Assembly: GCA_017625535.1 (NCBI GenBank)
Contig: JAGAKR010000025.1
Location: 88,308-152,307, forward strand
Reading direction: 5' to 3'
Source: Bacteroidales bacterium
Lineage (GTDB): Bacteria > Bacteroidota > Bacteroidia > Bacteroidales > UBA932
DNA length: 64,000 nucleotides
Under the pieces are notes generated by a model that was not told the origin of the DNA, made no database searches, and saw only the letters and a program-made list of their open reading frames with translations. Position 1 is the first letter of the stretch. Every line of letters begins with the position of its first letter. The position numbers and the translations under genes were made by a program. Positions 15,479-25,331 of this stretch are shown here, one piece after another.

Positions 15479-16915
15479 TTACATATGTATCACCTCTCCG
15501 TGTGCTGCAGCGGCTGCCTCCATAATTGCCTCGCTCATTGTAGGGTGAGGATGGATGGTCTTTATTATGTCTTTTGCTGTTGCACCAATGTTCCTTGCAA
15601 GTACTATGCCGGCAAGCATCTCGGTAACGTTTGCACCAATGAGGTGTGCACCAAGAATTTTGTCTGTATTTGCATCAATGATGAGTTTTACAAAGCCGTC
15701 TTTCTCGCCTGCAGTTGTAGCCTTGCCGCTTGCAGTGAACGGGAATTTTCCAACCTTGTACTCAATGCCCTGCTCCTTCACCTTCTTCTCGGTAAGGCCT
15801 ACCGATGCAATCTCTGGAGAGGTGTAGGTTGCGCCAGGGATATTGCCGTAATTTACTGGGGCTACATCCATACCTGCTATCTTCTCAACGCAGGCAATAC
15901 CCTCTGCAGATGCCACGTGTGCCAGTGCAGGAGTTGCAATTACATCACCAATTGCATAGATGCCAGGCACATTTGTACGGTAGAAGTCATCAACCACAAT
16001 CTTGCCCCTGTTCATCTCAACGCCAAGTTCCTCAAGTCCTATGCCGTTTGTGTTAGGTATAACGCCCACTGCAGAAAGGACTCTCTCTACCTCAAGTTCA
16101 ACCATACCTTTCTTGGTCTCAACTGTAAGTTTGCACATATCACCGGTAGTGTCAATTGCCTTAACGCCGCTTGAAACCATAACCTTAATGCCCATTTTCC
16201 TGAAACTGCGGCTCAACTGGTCTGCCACATCCTTGTCCTCAAGAGGAACAATCTGGTCCATGAACTCAATAAGGGTAACATCCACACCCATAGAGCGATA
16301 GAAATATGTGAACTCACTTCCAATAGCACCCGAGCCTATGATTGCCATGCTCTTTGGAAGGGTCTCAGGAACCAATGCCTGGCGGTAAGAGATAATCTTC
16401 TCACCGTCAATAGGGGCAAAAGGCAAAGAGTTAGGCCTTGAACCTGTAGCAACAATGATATGTTTTGCCTCAACAGTGCAAGCCTCTCCCCCCTCCTCTA
16501 CAGGAGTAACCTCAACCTGGCTTCCCGACAGAATTTTTGCTGCACCTTTAATTACAGTAATCTTGTTTTTCTTGAAAAGGAACTCTATACCCTTGCTCAT
16601 CTGGGCAGAAACACCCCTCTCCCTCTCAACAACCTTCTTAATGTCTGCATATGAAACCACTGCATCAGCCTCTACAGGAGTGCCGTCTGCATTTCTCAGT
16701 TCCACACCGTAATCGCCAAGATGTTTGGTATAATTGTATACCTGTGCACTCTTAAGAAGTGCTTTTGTAGGGATACATCCCCAGTTGAGGCAAACGCCTC
16801 CAAGTTCAGCCTTCTCAATTACAGCGGTATTGAAACCCAACTGAGACGCTCTGATTGCTGCAACATAACCTCCCGGGCCCGCACCAATCACTACAACATC
16901 AAATTTATTTTCCAT
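15479..16915 (-). CDS. lpdA: Dihydrolipoyl dehydrogenase
   Basis: A 478-residue FAD flavoprotein, the E3 subunit of 2-oxoacid dehydrogenase or glycine-cleavage complexes, reoxidising dihydrolipoamide with NAD+. FAD-binding GAGPGG is at about 11-16 and the redox disulfide is Cys42 and Cys47 in GGVCLNWGCIPTK. The NAD-binding loop is GSGAIGSEF, and the active-site base lies in HPHPTMSE near the C-terminus. No E1 or E2 gene is nearby, so its complex cannot be assigned from context. Confidence 0.96.
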   Translation of the reverse strand: MENKFDVVVIGAGPGGYVAAIRASQLGFNTAVIEKAELGGVCLNWGCIPTKALLKSAQVYNYTKHLGDYGVELRNADGTPVEADAVVSYADIKKVVERERGVSAQMSKGIEFLFKKNKITVIKGAAKILSGSQVEVTPVEEGGEACTVEAKHIIVATGSRPNSLPFAPIDGEKIISYRQALVPETLPKSMAIIGSGAIGSEFTYFYRSMGVDVTLIEFMDQIVPLEDKDVADQLSRSFRKMGIKVMVSSGVKAIDTTGDMCKLTVETKKGMVELEVERVLSAVGVIPNTNGIGLEELGVEMNRGKIVVDDFYRTNVPGIYAIGDVIATPALAHVASAEGIACVEKIAGMDVAPVNYGNIPGATYTSPEIASVGLTEKKVKEQGIEYKVGKFPFTASGKATTAGEKDGFVKLIIDANTDKILGAHLIGANVTEMLAGIVLARNIGATAKDIIKTIHPHPTMSEAIMEAAAAAHGEVIHM

Positions 16916-16998
16916 ATATGTATTTTAAATTGTTTCCATATCAAAGGATGATGGATTAACGAGGATTTGAGGGACAAGCATAACGCCGAAATCACCTT

Positions 16999-19900
16999 TT
17001 AGACATTATCCTTTCCGTGGCAGTTCTTATATTTCTTGCCACTACCGCAAGGACAAGGATCATTCCTTCCAACCTTCTTCTCCACGTGTACAGGGGCATT
17101 TGATTTAGGCTCACCTCCGTTGGTAACCAAATCGTTGCGGCTTGTACGCATATTGGTAAGGTCTGTGCGTTTCTTCTGTTGCTGCTCCCTTACCTGAATC
17201 TCATCATCTGAATGTCTGAGTGGAATGTGTGCCCTCACCATAAATGCAAGCACATCGCGGCTTATCTTCTCAAGGACACCCTTGAAGAGGTTGAAACTCT
17301 CAAACTTGTAGATGAGGAGCGGATCCTTCTGCTCGTAAGTTGCATTCTGTACAGACTGCTTGAGGTCATCCATATCGCGCAAGTGCTCTTTCCAGTACTC
17401 GTCAATCAATACAAGGGTTACAGATTTTGCCATAGCCCTGTAAAGTTCCATACCCTTGCTCTCATAGGCCTTCTTAAGGTTGATTACAAGCTGCATTATC
17501 TTTGCTCCGTCTGAGATTGGAATTGCAATGTTCTCATATGCGGCACCCTGGGTAGTGTAGATCTGCTCAATGATAGGCCAAGCCTGTTTCACCATTACAT
17601 CAGTCCTTCTGGCAATGAGTTCCTTTATAGACTCCATTACACTTGCAGAAATATCCTCTACAGAAGCCTTCTTGAAGTAAGCCTCATCAAATGAAGGCTC
17701 TATTGAGAGCTGCCTCATAAGTTCAAATGAGAAGCCGGTGAAATCGTAGTTGTCTTTGCTCTGTGCCAGGATCTCTGCATAATCCTGTATCATATTCTTC
17801 ACATCCACCTCAATGCGCTCTCCGTAAAGGGCATTCCTTCTCCTGTTGTAGATTACCTCCCTCTGCGAGTTCATTACATCGTCGTACTCAAGGAGTCTCT
17901 TACGGATACCGAAGTTGTTCTCCTCTACCTTCTTCTGGGCACGCTCAATTGAACTTGAAAGCATTGAGTGCTGGAGCACCTCGCCCTCCTTCATACCCAT
18001 ACGGTCTACCACCTTGGTAATCCTCTCTGCACCGAACAGACGCATAAGGTCATCCTCAAGCGATACATAGAAGGTAGATGAACCAGGGTCTCCCTGACGT
18101 CCCGACCTACCTCTCAACTGGCGGTCAACACGGCGGCTGTCGTGTCTCTCAGTACCTATGATTGCAAGTCCGCCTGCATCCTTCACGCCGGTTCCAAGTT
18201 TGATATCGGTACCACGGCCCGCCATATTGGTTGCAATTGTAACTGCGCCAGGCTGTCCTGCCTCAGCCACAACCTGAGCCTCTGATGCATGCTGTTTTGC
18301 ATTCAATACGTTGTGCTTTATGCCCCTGAGTTTGAGCATACGGCTGAGCAGTTCTGATATCTCTACAGATGTGGTACCCACAAGTACAGGCCTTCCTGCC
18401 TTCTGGAACTCCACAATCTTCTCAATTACAGCATTGTATTTCTCTTTCTTGGTTCTGTAGATAAGGTCTTCCTCATCTTTCCTCAATACAGGCTTGTTGG
18501 TTGGGATTGTAACCACATCCAGTTTGTAGATAGACCAGAACTCGCCTGCCTCTGTCTCCGCAGTACCGGTCATACCTGCAAGCTTGTGGTACATCCTGAA
18601 GTAGTTCTGCAGGGTGATTGTTGCAAATGTCTGTGTTGCAGCCTCCACCTTAACATTCTCCTTGGCTTCAATTGCCTGGTGCAGACCGTCCGAGTAGCGG
18701 CGTCCGTCAAGGATACGGCCTGTCTGCTCATCCACAATCTTAACCTTGTTGTCCATAATCACATACTCAACATCCTTCTCAAACATTGTGTATGCCTTAA
18801 GCAACTGGTTGACTGTATGTACACGCTCAGATTTGAGAGCATAATCAGAAAGGATGGCATCCTTCCTTGCAAGTTTCTCCTCAGGTGTAAGTTCTTCTTT
18901 CTCAAGTTCGGAAATCTCCGCACCAACATCCGGCAACACAAAGAACTTGTTGTCATTTGTACCTTTGGCAATTAGTTCGTGACCCTTGTCTGTAAGTTCA
19001 ACCGAGCGCTGTTTCTCATCAATCACAAACAGAAGGTCATCTGTAATGAGGTGCATCTGCTTGTTGTTGTCCTGCATATAGAAGTTCTCTGTGTTAAGGA
19101 GAATCTGCTTGATGCCCGGCTCACTCAGATATTTGATGAGCGGATTATATTTAGGCAATCCCTTGTATGCACGCAACAGAATCTTTCCGCCCTCTTCCTT
19201 GTCACCTGCAGCAATAAGCCTCTTTGCCTCATTGAGCAACTGGGTTACATTTGAACGCTGCTGGCTGTAGAGCCTCTCCACAAACGGCTTGAACTCCATA
19301 AACTGCTGGTCCTCACCCTTAGGAACCGGACCTGAAATAATGAGCGGTGTTCTGGCATCATCAATGAGTACAGAGTCAACCTCATCCACAATTGCATAGT
19401 GGTGTTTCTTCTGTACAAGGTCATCAGGTGAAATGGCCATATTGTCCCTCAAGTAGTCGAAACCGAACTCATTGTTTGTACCAAAGGTAATGTCTGCACG
19501 GTATGCCTTCTTTCTGGCATCAGAGTTTGGCTGGTGTTTGTCTATACAGTCAACTTTAAGTCCGTGGAACTGGTAAAGGGGTCCCATCCACTCCGAGTCA
19601 CGTTTGGAGAGGTAGTCGTTCACAGTTACCACGTGCACACCTTTTCCTGCCAATGCATTCAGGAATACAGGAAGGGTAGCCACAAGTGTCTTACCCTCAC
19701 CGGTTGCCATCTCGGCAATCTTGCCCTGATGCAGTACAATACCGCCAATCAGCTGAACCTCATAGTGAACCATATCCCAGGTTATAGGGTTTCCGCCTGC
19801 AAGCCAGGTGTTTTTCCATATTGCATAGTCGCCATCTATGGTTACAAAATCGGCCTTTGTGCTCAACTCACGGTCTGCCTCCGATGCAAGCACCTTAATC

Positions 19901-20283
19901 TCCGCATTCTCCTTGAAACGTCTTGCAGTTGATCTCATAACTGCAAATGCCTCAGGCAACACCTCCATAAGAACCGCCTCAATCTGCTCGTCTATCTTCT
20001 TGGTAAGCTTGTCAACCTCAGTTGCAATGCGCTCTTTTTCGTCGGGAGAAAGGGTAAGGTCCTCCAACTGCTCCCTAAGGCCCTTCTTCTTTGCCTCATC
20101 CGCTGCAATGCGGTCTGCAATAACCTTCTTTATCCTCTGGGCCTCCGCACGCAAATCATCATCAGACATCTTGTCTATCTTCTCATATGCCGCAAGAGTC
20201 TTGTTCAAAATAGGTTTGATCTCCTTCAAATCCCTGTCGGCCTTAGAGCCGAACATCTTCTTTAACAAATCTGAAAATCCCAT
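16999..20283 (-). CDS. secA: Preprotein translocase ATPase SecA
   Basis: A 1094-residue motor that drives Sec-dependent export. The start at 20283 ([14 protein letters not shown]) is chosen over an in-frame ATG 57 nt upstream because the extra 19 residues do not resemble SecA. Visible elements are the Walker A MATGEGKT, the [20 protein letters not shown] box, GRGTDIKLG and [12 protein letters not shown]. The C-terminal zinc tail is [13 protein letters not shown]. It is longer than E. coli SecA, with extra length between residues about 340 and 480, as is usual in Bacteroidetes. Confidence 0.97.
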   Translation of the reverse strand: MGFSDLLKKMFGSKADRDLKEIKPILNKTLAAYEKIDKMSDDDLRAEAQRIKKVIADRIAADEAKKKGLREQLEDLTLSPDEKERIATEVDKLTKKIDEQIEAVLMEVLPEAFAVMRSTARRFKENAEIKVLASEADRELSTKADFVTIDGDYAIWKNTWLAGGNPITWDMVHYEVQLIGGIVLHQGKIAEMATGEGKTLVATLPVFLNALAGKGVHVVTVNDYLSKRDSEWMGPLYQFHGLKVDCIDKHQPNSDARKKAYRADITFGTNNEFGFDYLRDNMAISPDDLVQKKHHYAIVDEVDSVLIDDARTPLIISGPVPKGEDQQFMEFKPFVERLYSQQRSNVTQLLNEAKRLIAAGDKEEGGKILLRAYKGLPKYNPLIKYLSEPGIKQILLNTENFYMQDNNKQMHLITDDLLFVIDEKQRSVELTDKGHELIAKGTNDNKFFVLPDVGAEISELEKEELTPEEKLARKDAILSDYALKSERVHTVNQLLKAYTMFEKDVEYVIMDNKVKIVDEQTGRILDGRRYSDGLHQAIEAKENVKVEAATQTFATITLQNYFRMYHKLAGMTGTAETEAGEFWSIYKLDVVTIPTNKPVLRKDEEDLIYRTKKEKYNAVIEKIVEFQKAGRPVLVGTTSVEISELLSRMLKLRGIKHNVLNAKQHASEAQVVAEAGQPGAVTIATNMAGRGTDIKLGTGVKDAGGLAIIGTERHDSRRVDRQLRGRSGRQGDPGSSTFYVSLEDDLMRLFGAERITKVVDRMGMKEGEVLQHSMLSSSIERAQKKVEENNFGIRKRLLEYDDVMNSQREVIYNRRRNALYGERIEVDVKNMIQDYAEILAQSKDNYDFTGFSFELMRQLSIEPSFDEAYFKKASVEDISASVMESIKELIARRTDVMVKQAWPIIEQIYTTQGAAYENIAIPISDGAKIMQLVINLKKAYESKGMELYRAMAKSVTLVLIDEYWKEHLRDMDDLKQSVQNATYEQKDPLLIYKFESFNLFKGVLEKISRDVLAFMVRAHIPLRHSDDEIQVREQQQKKRTDLTNMRTSRNDLVTNGGEPKSNAPVHVEKKVGRNDPCPCGSGKKYKNCHGKDNV

Positions 20284-20403
20284 ATCTGTATTTTGTCTTT
20301 TATAAATCTTCTTAAATGCCGCATACGCACACGGCCCCAATAACTTGCAAATATAGCAATTCTACACAATTATACCTAATTTTGCATTGTAAACCAACCG
20401 GAA

Positions 20404-21279
20404 ATGCAACACACCCCAACATCCACTGCAGACGGCAGTTCCACCCTGCAACTCACGCAATTTGGAGAAACATACCACTCCCGCAACGGAGCCTACACAG
20501 AAGCAATGCACATCTACATAAAAAATGGGCTGGAGCATCTGTTTGAATCAGTTGCCAACAGGAGTTATGCTGCACCTGCAGAGACTCCTGCCGTTGGGGA
20601 CACCTCGGGTCCCGACGGTTCTCCTGTACACCTGAACATCTTTGATGTGGGACTGGGAACGGGGCTCAACTGCATCCTTACCTGGGTATGGCAGCAACAA
20701 CTGCGCCGGGCAGGTCTCCCCTACCCCCGCATCACATATTGTGGAATAGAAAAATACCCCATCCATACCTCTGAAATTGAACAGTTCAACTACCCCACAA
20801 TAATTGCGCAGCACACAGATTTCCCTCCCGACAAATTGTCAGAAATTTTCCACCTTATGCACAGTTGCCCGTGGGAAAAGGATGTGGAAGTGCCAAATCT
20901 TACCGATACAGAGCATCCGGCTCCCCTGCAGCACAGGGGCGCCGGATGCACCGAAGTTGACTTCATCCTGCACAAGAGTTGTGCAGACATTGCTGATTTG
21001 GGAGCAGAATACTATCGGGAAGCAGGAAGACATTCCTGGGGCGGGGATGCAAGTATCCCCTCAGTGGTGTATTATGATACATTCTCCCCTGCCACCCAGC
21101 CTAATTTGTGGGATGAGACAATCTTCCGCAACATTGCCTCCGGCTGCACACCCGGCTCCCTGCTGGTAACCTACTGCAGCAAAGGGACCGTAAAACATGC
21201 CCTCCGCTCCGCCGGCTTCACTCTGGAGCGCCTCCCCGGCCCTCCCGGAAAAAGACATATCCTCAGGGGGAGGCTGTAA
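20404..21279 (+). CDS. mnmD: tRNA 5-methylaminomethyl-2-thiouridine-34 methyltransferase MnmD (DUF752)
   Basis: A 291-residue SAM-dependent methyltransferase corresponding to the methylase half of MnmC, without the FAD oxidase half. Motifs are TYHSRNGAYTEAMHIYIKNGLEHL and the SAM loop IFDVGLGTGLN, then a C-terminal block VTYCSKGTVKHALRSAGF and PGKRHILRG typical of the family. It completes the wobble-uridine modification mnm5s2U. It is longer than usual owing to two low-complexity inserts (about residues 55-75 and 155-180), which look like lineage-specific loops. Isolated plus-strand gene. Confidence 0.88.
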   Translation: MQHTPTSTADGSSTLQLTQFGETYHSRNGAYTEAMHIYIKNGLEHLFESVANRSYAAPAETPAVGDTSGPDGSPVHLNIFDVGLGTGLNCILTWVWQQQLRRAGLPYPRITYCGIEKYPIHTSEIEQFNYPTIIAQHTDFPPDKLSEIFHLMHSCPWEKDVEVPNLTDTEHPAPLQHRGAGCTEVDFILHKSCADIADLGAEYYREAGRHSWGGDASIPSVVYYDTFSPATQPNLWDETIFRNIASGCTPGSLLVTYCSKGTVKHALRSAGFTLERLPGPPGKRHILRGRL

Positions 21280-21320
21280 AAAAAGAGGGTGACCCAAAAT
21301 GACATGAACCCCTCAACTTA

Positions 21321-21857
21321 TTAAAAGACTATACTGAACGTTGGCATCCACATATCGCAAAATGTCATGCGCTTTCCTATAGAAGCCTCTACCCCAAGCC
21401 TTCCGAATATCTTGAAAAAGACACCTGCCTGAGGATAGAAAAGAAATTCATTGTCCTTCAAGTGGGTAAACTCCTTCTGGCTTTTGGTCAAATGTCTGAA
21501 TTCACACCCCATCTCAACTCCCGCAAAAACTTTAAGCCATTTCAACACCGGCTGATAGTATTTTACATCTCCGTAAACAGGTATATACTGCTCCACATAA
21601 CTGAATGGCTCTCCCAGCAACTCCGCATCTGTGAATCCAGCCCCCACACCCACCAGAAGCCTCTCCTTGTACACAACCCCAACCTCCGCGGTATAGACAT
21701 CATAATTTTGCACATGATCAAATTTTGCGCCATTATGAGGTGCCACATTAAGGGCAAATCTGGTTTTCCATTTTGTCTGGGCTTCAGCAGTTGTATATGT
21801 AGCCGTTACTATGGCTGCAAACGAAACTATAATCAAAAAAATGCTCTTTTTCATCAT
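21321..21857 (-). CDS. Secreted outer-membrane-type protein of unknown function
   Basis: A 178-residue protein not assigned to a named family. A signal peptide ends near AEAQ (about residue 27). The rest alternates polar and hydrophobic residues with many aromatics (TRFALNVAPH, YTAEVGVVYKERLLVGVGAGFTDAELL, WLKVFAGVEMGCEF, and a terminal WMPTFSIVF). This fits a small eight-stranded outer-membrane beta-barrel ending in Phe. It is monocistronic and convergent with mnmD. Function unknown. Confidence 0.65.
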   Translation of the reverse strand: MMKKSIFLIIVSFAAIVTATYTTAEAQTKWKTRFALNVAPHNGAKFDHVQNYDVYTAEVGVVYKERLLVGVGAGFTDAELLGEPFSYVEQYIPVYGDVKYYQPVLKWLKVFAGVEMGCEFRHLTKSQKEFTHLKDNEFLFYPQAGVFFKIFGRLGVEASIGKRMTFCDMWMPTFSIVF

Positions 21858-21971
21858 TAAAAATGGATTACATTTAAATCATTGATATGCTATGCAATAA
21901 TAATAAAAATAATTCGAATAAAAAACAACACCCATAATCCCGAACGGACAACACAAAAATAAACTTAATAA

Positions 21972-22039
21972 GGCATCATCAGATGCCCGGCGGAGGCCGT
22001 GTGCAACGGAAGGCCGGGAGCCGCACCCTGCGTGAGCAG
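21972..22039. other. GC-rich structured intergenic segment
   Basis: In an AT-rich gap this block is strikingly GC-rich and foldable on the plus strand. GGCATC-ATCA-GATGCC (21972-21987) is a perfect hairpin. A stem GCGG/CCGC encloses GGCC/GGCC and CCGT/ACGG pairs, and CTGC-GTGA-GCAG has a GNRA-type loop. It ends just before the ferredoxin terminator. It could be a REP-like repeat or a small RNA; no family was recognised. Confidence 0.4.
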
Positions 22040-22040
22040 T

Positions 22041-22073
22041 AAAAAAAGAGGTCCGCCTCTAAGGCAGACCTCT
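22041..22073 (-). terminator. Intrinsic terminator after the ferredoxin gene
   Basis: An 11-bp stem pairs AGAGGTCCGCC (22047-22057) with GGCAGACCTCT (22063-22073), with one G-U in the minus-strand RNA and a 5-nt loop, followed on the minus strand by a run of seven U. Strong, orientated for the ferredoxin gene. Confidence 0.88.
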
Positions 22074-22095
22074 CTGTAATTGACTTGCTTATAAA

Positions 22096-22263
22096 TTAAG
22101 CCTGAACGATAGCACCCATTGGGCAAGCGTTAGCGCAAGTACCGCAATCAGTACACATGTTAGGGTCAATCTTGTAGATATCACCTGCTGAAATAGCACC
22201 TACTGGACACTCATCAATACAAGTACCGCAAGCTGCGCAATCCTCTGTAATTTTGTAAGCCAT
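22096..22263 (-). CDS. 2[4Fe-4S] ferredoxin, 55 residues
   Basis: A very short gene, MAYKITEDCAACGTC to ACPMGAIVQA. Two clostridial-type cluster motifs are complete: C-x2-C-x2-C-x3-CP (CAACGTCIDECP) and a second (CTDCGTCANACP). It is a small soluble electron carrier for low-potential reactions such as pyruvate:ferredoxin oxidoreductase. A strong terminator follows, and a good promoter precedes it inside the end of the peptidase gene, so it is transcribed alone and probably highly. Confidence 0.96.
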   Translation of the reverse strand: MAYKITEDCAACGTCIDECPVGAISAGDIYKIDPNMCTDCGTCANACPMGAIVQA

Positions 22264-22306
22264 GACTTTAAATTTTTATTGTTTGTTAATTGTGTTTAAA
22301 CCAGCG

Positions 22307-22338
22307 CAAAGATAACAACATTGTTGTTAGTATCCAAA
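22307..22338 (-). promoter_or_regulatory. Bacteroidetes-type promoter for ferredoxin
   Basis: On the minus strand TTTG (complement of 22335-22338), 20 bp, then TATCTTTG (complement of 22307-22314) matches the Bacteroidetes primary-sigma consensus TTTG / TAnnTTTG. The upstream element lies within the last codons of the M16 peptidase gene. Confidence 0.75.
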
Positions 22339-25260
22339 AATATCTTCCAGAGAGACTCTCTCCACCTTTCCATATTTTTCAGGGGTGAGGGCTTTCATGT
22401 CAAGATCTTTCTCTGTTCCAAGGATACCTATAACATACTTCCTGTCTTTGATCACCTCTTTCTGGAAATCTATAACATCCTGAAGGGTGAATTGTTGCAC
22501 CTTCTCAAACTCTGCCTTACGAGGGTCAACGCTGCAGTCAAACCCGAGTTTCTTCAAATTGAGATAGTAGTTGATCACATCAGAACCAAGAAGACGGCGT
22601 GTCCTGTGGTATGCTACCAAATTCTCTTTTGCAATGTTGAATGCAGCCTCAGACTGCGGCATCTGGTTGATAATCTCGTCAAATGCATTTACTGCATCCA
22701 TCATCTTGTCGTTCTGAGTTGCAATGAATGAGGTGAAGTAATATGTCTCACCAGCTTTTGCAGGGGATACATATCTTGCATTTGCAGAGTATGCCAGACC
22801 GCGTGCCTCACGCATCTCCTGGAATACTATAGAGTTCATTCCACCACCAAAGTACTCGTTGTACATGGTTACAATGCAGTTGTTCTGGGCTGGATCAAAC
22901 ACCTCTTTTCCAGTGTTTGAATACTGGAGCATATAAATCTGTTTTGCATTGTATGGAGCAATCACAACCTTGGCCTCATCATTTACCTGCAGTTTGAAAT
23001 CCTCATTCTTAGGATATTTCTTAAGTTCCGCAGGAATATTGTGGTATTTCTCTACAGTTGCAATCACATCCGCCATCTCCATAGGTCCGTAGTAGGTGAT
23101 CATCTGCTCATATCCAAGTGCATTCTTTATCTCATCAAGCAGCTGCTCAGAAGTAAGCGCCTGAATCTCGCTGTTTGAAAGGACATATGTTGCAGGGTTG
23201 TTCTTGCCGTAGTTCACATACTGGGTAAGCATAGAGTAGCAAGCCCTCTGGTTGGTCTTGCTGTTTGCCCTCTGCCTGAACATGTTTGCCTTGTAGTTTG
23301 CAAGCACTGCATCATCACCTTTTGCATTTGCAATCTTGTCCTCAATGATGGCAAGTGCAGCCTCCATGTTCTCACTCAAACCGGATACACCAATATATAC
23401 CTTCTCACCTGCAACAGTTACATTTGCGTTGCAAGCAAGGTCATACAGTTCCTTTTTAATCTGGGCCGCTGTCTTTTCTGCAGTACCAAGGAAGCCGAAA
23501 TAGCCTGAAGCAAAAGAGATCACTTTGTTGTCTTTTGAGCCAAAATCAATGGCAATGCTCAACTGGAAGAGGTCATTCTTCTCATTTTTCTTGTAAAGGA
23601 CCTCAACGCCATTTTTGGATGTCCCTTTCTGCATATCCTTGCTGAAATCTACAAATACAGGCTCAATAGGTTTTGCAGCGGCAGCCTCTGTCTGTATCTG
23701 TGCAAGGAATGCGCTTTGCTTGTCCCTGTTGGTAAGGATTGGGGTAATCTTAGGTTTGCTTATTGCAGCGGTCTCAGGGGCCTTGCCCTGCTCTTTGTGT
23801 ACACTTACATAACCCTCTGTAAGGTATTTGTTTGCCATTGCAACAACATCCTCTTTGGTAACTTTGCTCATATTGTCAAGCTCTGCAACCATATTTGCCC
23901 AAGGAATCTCATATATGAATGAAGTTACAAACTTATCTGCCCTGTTTGAATTGCTCTCCAACGCGCTCATTTCATATTTCTTGTAGTTGTTCACTACCGA
24001 TGCAATCATACCCTCGTCAAACTCACCTTTTTTCAAAAGCTCAACCTGCTCAAGCAAAAGTGCCTGTACCTCATCAAGGCTCTGGCCCTGTTTAGGTCTT
24101 GCAGTGATTATGAAGCAGGAGTGGTCTGCAAAAATGTTGACACCGCCACCGGCTCCGCCAAGAACTTTCTGCGGCTGGTTGATGTTTACATCTATAAGGC
24201 CTGTGCTGCCGTTGTTGAGGATGTTCTCCATTACTGTAAGGGCAGGCATATCCTCAGATTTTGCTGCAGGAAGTCTCCATGCAAGATAAAGGAATGGTGC
24301 CTCCTGTCCCTCAAGTACAAGTTTTACAGGCTCTGTAAGCGGTTTCTCCTGTGGGAACTCAAGTTTCTTCAGGTTCTCATTAGGTTTGAAATTGCTCCAG
24401 TATTTCTCAATGGTTGCAACAAATTCGTCGGGATTAAAATCACCTGAAACACAAATTGCAATGTTGTTTGGAACATACCACTCTTTATGGTAGTTCTTTA
24501 TGTTGGTGATTGAAGGGTTCTTCAGGTGCTCCTGGGTACCCAATACGCTCTGCTGGCCGTATGGGTGGTTAGGGAACAACTGTGCCAGCATTGCCTCAAG
24601 CACCCTGCGGCTGTCCTGGGTAAGTGACATGTTCTTCTCCTCATATACTGTCTCAAGCTCTGTGTGGAATCCCCTTATCACATTGTTCTCAAAGCGGTCT
24701 GCCTGAATTTTTGCCCAGGTGTCAATCTGGTTGCTTGGGATATCCTCCACATAAACTGTCTGGTCATATGAGGTGTATGCATTGGTTCCCTGAGCACCGA
24801 TTGCCGCCATAAGTTTGTCATACTCGTTAGGGATGGCATATTTTGAGGCCTCGTATGAAAGGCTGTCAATCACCTTGTATGCGGCAGCCCTCTCAGCCTC
24901 ATCTGTAAGGAGCCTGTATTTCTCAAACTCCTGCTCAATCTGGTCCAAAAGCGGTTTCTCAGCGGCATAATCGCTTGTACCGAACTGCTCAGAACCTTTG
25001 AACATAAGGTGCTCAAAGTAGTGTGCAAGTCCTGTTGTCTCGCTTGGATCGTTTTTTGCACCAACCTTTACAGCAATGTATGTCTGCAGGCGCGGTTCGT
25101 CGGGATTAACGGTCATATAGATTTTGAGGCCGTTGTCAAGTGTGTAGATTTTTGTGCCCAGCGGATCACCCGGAACGGTTTCATAGGTGTACTTGCTGCC
25201 ACAACTTGCGGTAAATAGTGCAATTACCGCTACAACTAATAGTTTTAACTGTGGTTTCAT
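22327..25260 (-). CDS. M16-family zinc metallopeptidase, double-domain lipoprotein
   Basis: A 977-residue insulinase/pitrilysin-like protein. A lipoprotein signal peptide ends at LFTASC, so it is probably membrane-anchored in the periplasm. The inverted zinc motif HxxEH is His80-Tyr-Phe-Glu83-His84, with the third ligand expected in the ELETVYEEKN helix downstream. The second half repeats the fold without the zinc motif, as is normal (an inactive partner domain forming the clam-shell). It likely degrades oligopeptides. Monocistronic; the ferredoxin promoter overlaps its 3' end. Confidence 0.92.
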   Translation of the reverse strand: MKPQLKLLVVAVIALFTASCGSKYTYETVPGDPLGTKIYTLDNGLKIYMTVNPDEPRLQTYIAVKVGAKNDPSETTGLAHYFEHLMFKGSEQFGTSDYAAEKPLLDQIEQEFEKYRLLTDEAERAAAYKVIDSLSYEASKYAIPNEYDKLMAAIGAQGTNAYTSYDQTVYVEDIPSNQIDTWAKIQADRFENNVIRGFHTELETVYEEKNMSLTQDSRRVLEAMLAQLFPNHPYGQQSVLGTQEHLKNPSITNIKNYHKEWYVPNNIAICVSGDFNPDEFVATIEKYWSNFKPNENLKKLEFPQEKPLTEPVKLVLEGQEAPFLYLAWRLPAAKSEDMPALTVMENILNNGSTGLIDVNINQPQKVLGGAGGGVNIFADHSCFIITARPKQGQSLDEVQALLLEQVELLKKGEFDEGMIASVVNNYKKYEMSALESNSNRADKFVTSFIYEIPWANMVAELDNMSKVTKEDVVAMANKYLTEGYVSVHKEQGKAPETAAISKPKITPILTNRDKQSAFLAQIQTEAAAAKPIEPVFVDFSKDMQKGTSKNGVEVLYKKNEKNDLFQLSIAIDFGSKDNKVISFASGYFGFLGTAEKTAAQIKKELYDLACNANVTVAGEKVYIGVSGLSENMEAALAIIEDKIANAKGDDAVLANYKANMFRQRANSKTNQRACYSMLTQYVNYGKNNPATYVLSNSEIQALTSEQLLDEIKNALGYEQMITYYGPMEMADVIATVEKYHNIPAELKKYPKNEDFKLQVNDEAKVVIAPYNAKQIYMLQYSNTGKEVFDPAQNNCIVTMYNEYFGGGMNSIVFQEMREARGLAYSANARYVSPAKAGETYYFTSFIATQNDKMMDAVNAFDEIINQMPQSEAAFNIAKENLVAYHRTRRLLGSDVINYYLNLKKLGFDCSVDPRKAEFEKVQQFTLQDVIDFQKEVIKDRKYVIGILGTEKDLDMKALTPEKYGKVERVSLEDIFGY

Positions 25261-25285
25261 ATTTTTATGAGTTTAATTTCCATTA

Positions 25286-25313
25286 CAAAATTAGTGTTTT
25301 TGCACTATCTTTG
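25286..25313. promoter_or_regulatory. Divergent -7 promoter elements between the M16 and DUF1573 genes
   Basis: TAATTTTG on the minus strand (complement of 25286-25293) and TATCTTTG on the plus strand (25306-25313) each match TAnnTTTG and sit at sensible distances from the two divergent start codons. No convincing TTTG element at -33 was found for either, so this is tentative. Confidence 0.45.
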
Positions 25314-25331
25314 TATGTTAAGCATCTTTAA

